Positions 61,103-64,000 of a DNA stretch of 64,000 bases are shown here, one piece after another (the first letter of the stretch is position 1; every line of letters starts with the position of its first letter). The DNA comes from Oxytricha trifallax (Eukaryota; Ciliophora; Spirotrichea; Sporadotrichida; Oxytrichidae), in the NCBI GenBank assembly GCA_000711775.1, contig ARYC01000435.1, positions 87,525-151,524 on the forward strand, read 5' to 3'. The position numbers were made by a program, and so were the translations under genes. The notes under the pieces were generated by a model. That model saw only the letters and a list, made by a program, of their open reading frames with translations, was not told where the DNA came from and searched no databases.

Positions 61103-62563
61103 TAATAAAATAAAATAAAAATATTGTATAAACGCGTTTTAATTTATACTAATTCTAATTTAATATATAAAAATATTATCCTCAGTATTATTTTCAAAAT
61201 TGATAAGACAATTAATCATGGTAAAAAATAAATAATATTTTAAATCAAATATTAATTTAATAATTATTCATAGACATATTTATTAAATTAAATTATATAA
61301 TTAAATCTGTGAATAATATATTTTAATTAAATGTACATTATTATATAATACTTATTTAAATTTGATAAGCAATAATTAAAATTTTTTTATGGAAGCTAAT
61401 TTAAAGATAATTTATAAATCTTAATAAAAAGTTATATTATTAATTAATAAAATAAAAAATGTAAGAAATTAAATATAAGATATATATTTCATTTTATTGA
61501 GATTTCAAAGTTAATCTGTAATTTATTCAATACTTAGTTTGATATTGCTTTAAATTCTTTTTTATTAATATAACTTTTATAATTCACTTAGAGTTCGCTC
61601 TTAATCAAAATTAAATTTATTTTTAATATTCCCCTTTTCAAATAAATTCTACCAATTATTGAACCTATGTATTATTGGCAATTGATATATATTTATAATT
61701 TATATTCCATTTTTTCTCAAATTAAATGTAATTTAGCGATAATGGATATTGCATAATTCTTTTCAAAATCATTAATTAATATATTAAATTTATTATTGCT
61801 GTGCAATAAATAATTTCAATATACACTTATGAATTGTTCTTATTTAAATATAAGTTGAAACTTTTTATTTTTAATATTTCATAAGTTAGTTCTCTCTTAA
61901 ATCCCTAATTTATTACAATAAGTTTATCAGATCGAGTTTAATGATTTAAGTGTTATTTTAAATTGTAATGAAATATAAATAAACTATAAAATATATATAT
62001 AGCAACTAATTTTTCTTGATAATCTATTATTTTATTATTAAAATCAAATTAATGAGACTTTTTATTAAAAACAATATTCTATAATTTCTTTAAATAAAAT
62101 AATTTTTTTAATTAAATTTATAATCAATAATGAATAATTTTATGTATAAAACTCGGATATATATTAATAAGTATATTATAAGCACAAAAATGTCATTTCA
62201 ATAGAATATTTGAATATACTAATCTTGTTGATTTTATCATATAAACTTAAGAATATAATTAAATTAATTTTTAAGTGATAATTGATTATTTTGATAAAAA
62301 TAGGACAATCTAGTGCAAGTAATTTCCTTTATTTAAATCATAAATGATAAATGATTCTAAATTTTTTTATATTTAAAATGTATTAAAATTTTAATAAATA
62401 AATATGATTTATGAGCTTGAAAAAACATAATTTATAGTTTCATAAAGCGTGAAATTATCGTGAACCAGCTTTTAAATATTTCTTATTTAAAGTTATATAT
62501 AGTATTAATATGCAAATTTAAATGTCTGAGTTATATTTATAGATATACATAAATAAGAACAAT
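59759..62563. other. Very AT-rich region without recognised gene
   Basis: About 2.8 kb of A/T tracts with no convincing coding frame, RNA gene or transposon end. It contains one (AT)n microsatellite (separate entry). Confidence 0.5.
61064..61099. repeat. (AT)n microsatellite
   Basis: Uninterrupted TATATA run of about 36 bp within the AT-rich block. Confidence 0.95.
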
Positions 62564-64000
62564 CAAAACCCCAAAACCCTTTCAGTAGTTTGATTGAGTT
62601 TTTGATTGATAAAAGTAGACTTTTGGTGCATACTTTATTAGGGTTTTAATAGGGTTTATGTAGGGGTTTAATGTTTAAATATTAGTAATTTAAGTGAGTA
62701 TAACAAGCGAGTTTTTAAGATATCTCACGCAAACATAAGCTTAGTGTCATGTGGCAGTTCTATGAATATTATCTTTCTAAGATGATTTTTAATTGTTTCT
62801 ATTGTTTATTAATTCTATTAGATTGGCTTGATAATAGTTGAGTATGCAAGTTCTCTGAGACCTCCATTTATTTTATTTTTATCGAGATATTGTTAGATTC
62901 TCTGCTTACAATCTCTATCACCCCTGCAGCTAAAGTAGTCGTTTCTTGGCATGTCGCTCTCAATTATTATTACTGCTAGAGCCCAGATATCCAATTAAGT
63001 GTATCCATCTCTCCAATACTCTCTCTCTGGGAAATATCCAGGAGTGCCGTATACATTTCCTTATGCAGAAGCTTGCACTCTTTGAGTATGTTGAAGTCAA
63101 TAATATAAACTCTAAGAGGCTGAAAGTTCAACATGATATTCTCTGGCTTTAAGTCTCTATGAACATAACCAAGCTTGTGAAGCTCTTCAATCCCTTCAAC
63201 TATCTGCTATACTATCTAGCTAATTTATCTCTGACATCTATAGTCAGATAAGAATTCTCTGTAAGTCATTTAAGTAAAGGAAGCCTGAAGGCTACATGAT
63301 CCTTACCAAGTAAAAGAGCATCAATCTAGATGATATGCCTGCACTCATTTAACTTTGCCTTTTAAAGAGCATAATACTCATTTGCAAATTCCATTTGGAA
63401 CTTGTCATCAGCAAGGAAGTAATTAAAATGATATATCTTGTAAGCATATTAATCATCAGTAATGACTCTCTTCTCTATTTTTTCTTCAAGAGTGAGGTAG
63501 CTTTCTAGGCAAGAATCTAAGTCAATAATTTTTAATATGAGAATCTTCGTTGCCTCTATTTTAACCATTATTTTATTGATCTCTCAGAGACTGGAAAGTT
63601 CTTGACTGCTTTCTTCATTTTAACTTACTTCTAGACTTCAACTCAAGAGACTCCACTGGGTTTCTTGATCTTCTCTTTAAAGGGAATCTATTCCCTGTAA
63701 GTTCATGAATAAAGAAAAAAACTTTGATTGTGCTTTTTCTTTAAGTCCACTTTGAGGTCTCTAGTATGAGAATATGGCTTCTCACAGAACTCACAGACAT
63801 ACTTCCCATCTTTTTTTTTAATGCTTGAGATATAACCTTGGCATATCGTTGTGTATATCTCTCAAGTGTCTCTTATAAGTTGACTAGTAAGGGAAAATTT
63901 TATTGCATTCTTTGCATTAATAGTCAACTTTGGCTGGTATTTATTAATGCTCTATGGCTGGTTGTTTAACCTCCTCCAAAATTTGCAAAGCTTCTTTGAT
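62564..64000. mobile_element. TBE1: Third TBE, TBE1 subfamily, truncated by the window end
   Basis: Left end CAAAACCCCAAAACCCTTTC preceded by AAT (62561-62563, presumed target duplication). The first 120 bp match the ends of the 43092-47188 TBE1 closely (GTAGTTTGATTGAG, TTATTAGGGTTTTAATAGGG). Only the kinase gene falls inside the window; the rest lies beyond 64000. Confidence 0.93.
62727..64000 (-). CDS. TBE1 C2H2 zinc-finger kinase, partial
   Basis: Homologue of the kinase at 43254-44494, missing its N-terminus. Fingers: CKECNKIFPYQSTYKRHLRD (about 63920) and CEFCEKPYSHTRDLKV (about 63790). Kinase-like part: HRDLKPENIMLNFQPL (about 63165), GTPGYFPEREYWRDGYTQ (about 63050), DIWALAVIIIESDMP (about 62975). 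It ends ELPHDTKLMFA, TGA at 62727-62729. A frame change at the A run near 63815, and possibly others, is seen. Whether the ORF is functional cannot be judged from a partial copy. Confidence 0.82.

Noticed and set aside
1..64000. CRISPR arrays, bacterial operons or ribosome binding sites
   Set aside because: Genetic code, IESs, introns and TBEs show a eukaryotic ciliate germline; no spaced direct-repeat array was seen. The GGGACGTCC repeats are tandem without unique spacers.

Overview
This window is germline (micronuclear) DNA of a spirotrich ciliate of the Oxytricha/Sterkiella type. Three things show this. (1) TAA and TAG occur in frame as glutamine throughout clearly conserved proteins, and TGA is the only stop. 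(2) Conserved genes are cut into macronuclear-destined segments (MDSs) by AT-rich internal eliminated sequences (IESs). At junction after junction a 3-14 base direct repeat (the pointer) lies at the end of one MDS and the start of the next, and keeping one copy restores the frame. (3) The window carries Telomere-Bearing Element (TBE) transposons. Their ends read CAAAACCCCAAAACCC and they encode a DD34E transposase, a 22-kDa-type protein and a C2H2 zinc-finger kinase.

Layout. 1-21018 (+): most of an axonemal dynein heavy chain, best matching the DNAH10/inner-arm I1-alpha type, with its 5' part outside the window. 21173-23042 (+): F-actin-capping protein alpha. 23391-28349 (+): a PIWI/Argonaute protein with a D-D-H triad (Otiwi-like). 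28761-32033 (+): an unrecognised glutamine-rich protein. 32380-38691 (-): a SWR1/SRCAP-type SNF2 remodeller. These five genes lie in MDS order with no clear scrambling.

From about 38.7 kb the DNA becomes very AT-rich and mobile-element-rich. Two related minus-strand split genes of unknown function (A, 41772-48439; B, 49820 to about 55.7 kb) are each interrupted by a TBE: a 4,097 bp TBE1-type element in A and a 3,665 bp divergent TBE in B. A third TBE enters at 62564 and runs off the end. Other elements are three copies of a roughly 415 bp foldback element flanked by TA, a 1.74 kb Merlin/IS1595-like transposon with an 8 bp target duplication, a 362 bp MITE with G-run ends, and a GC-rich SINE-like insert inside the dynein gene. 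Small coding-like islands between them may be MDSs of further genes.

How the parts fit. In this lineage development deletes IESs and transposons and joins MDSs at pointers. TBE transposases and PIWI proteins are known from Oxytricha to take part, and both kinds of gene are in this window. Several elements here show how mobile DNA becomes an IES: the foldback copy in the capping-protein gene and the SINE-like insert in dynein sit exactly between MDSs, and their target-site duplications overlap or equal the pointers. No CRISPR array, rRNA gene or canonical tRNA gene was seen. All coordinates inside split genes are MDS-to-MDS spans, and many junctions were not resolved to the base.
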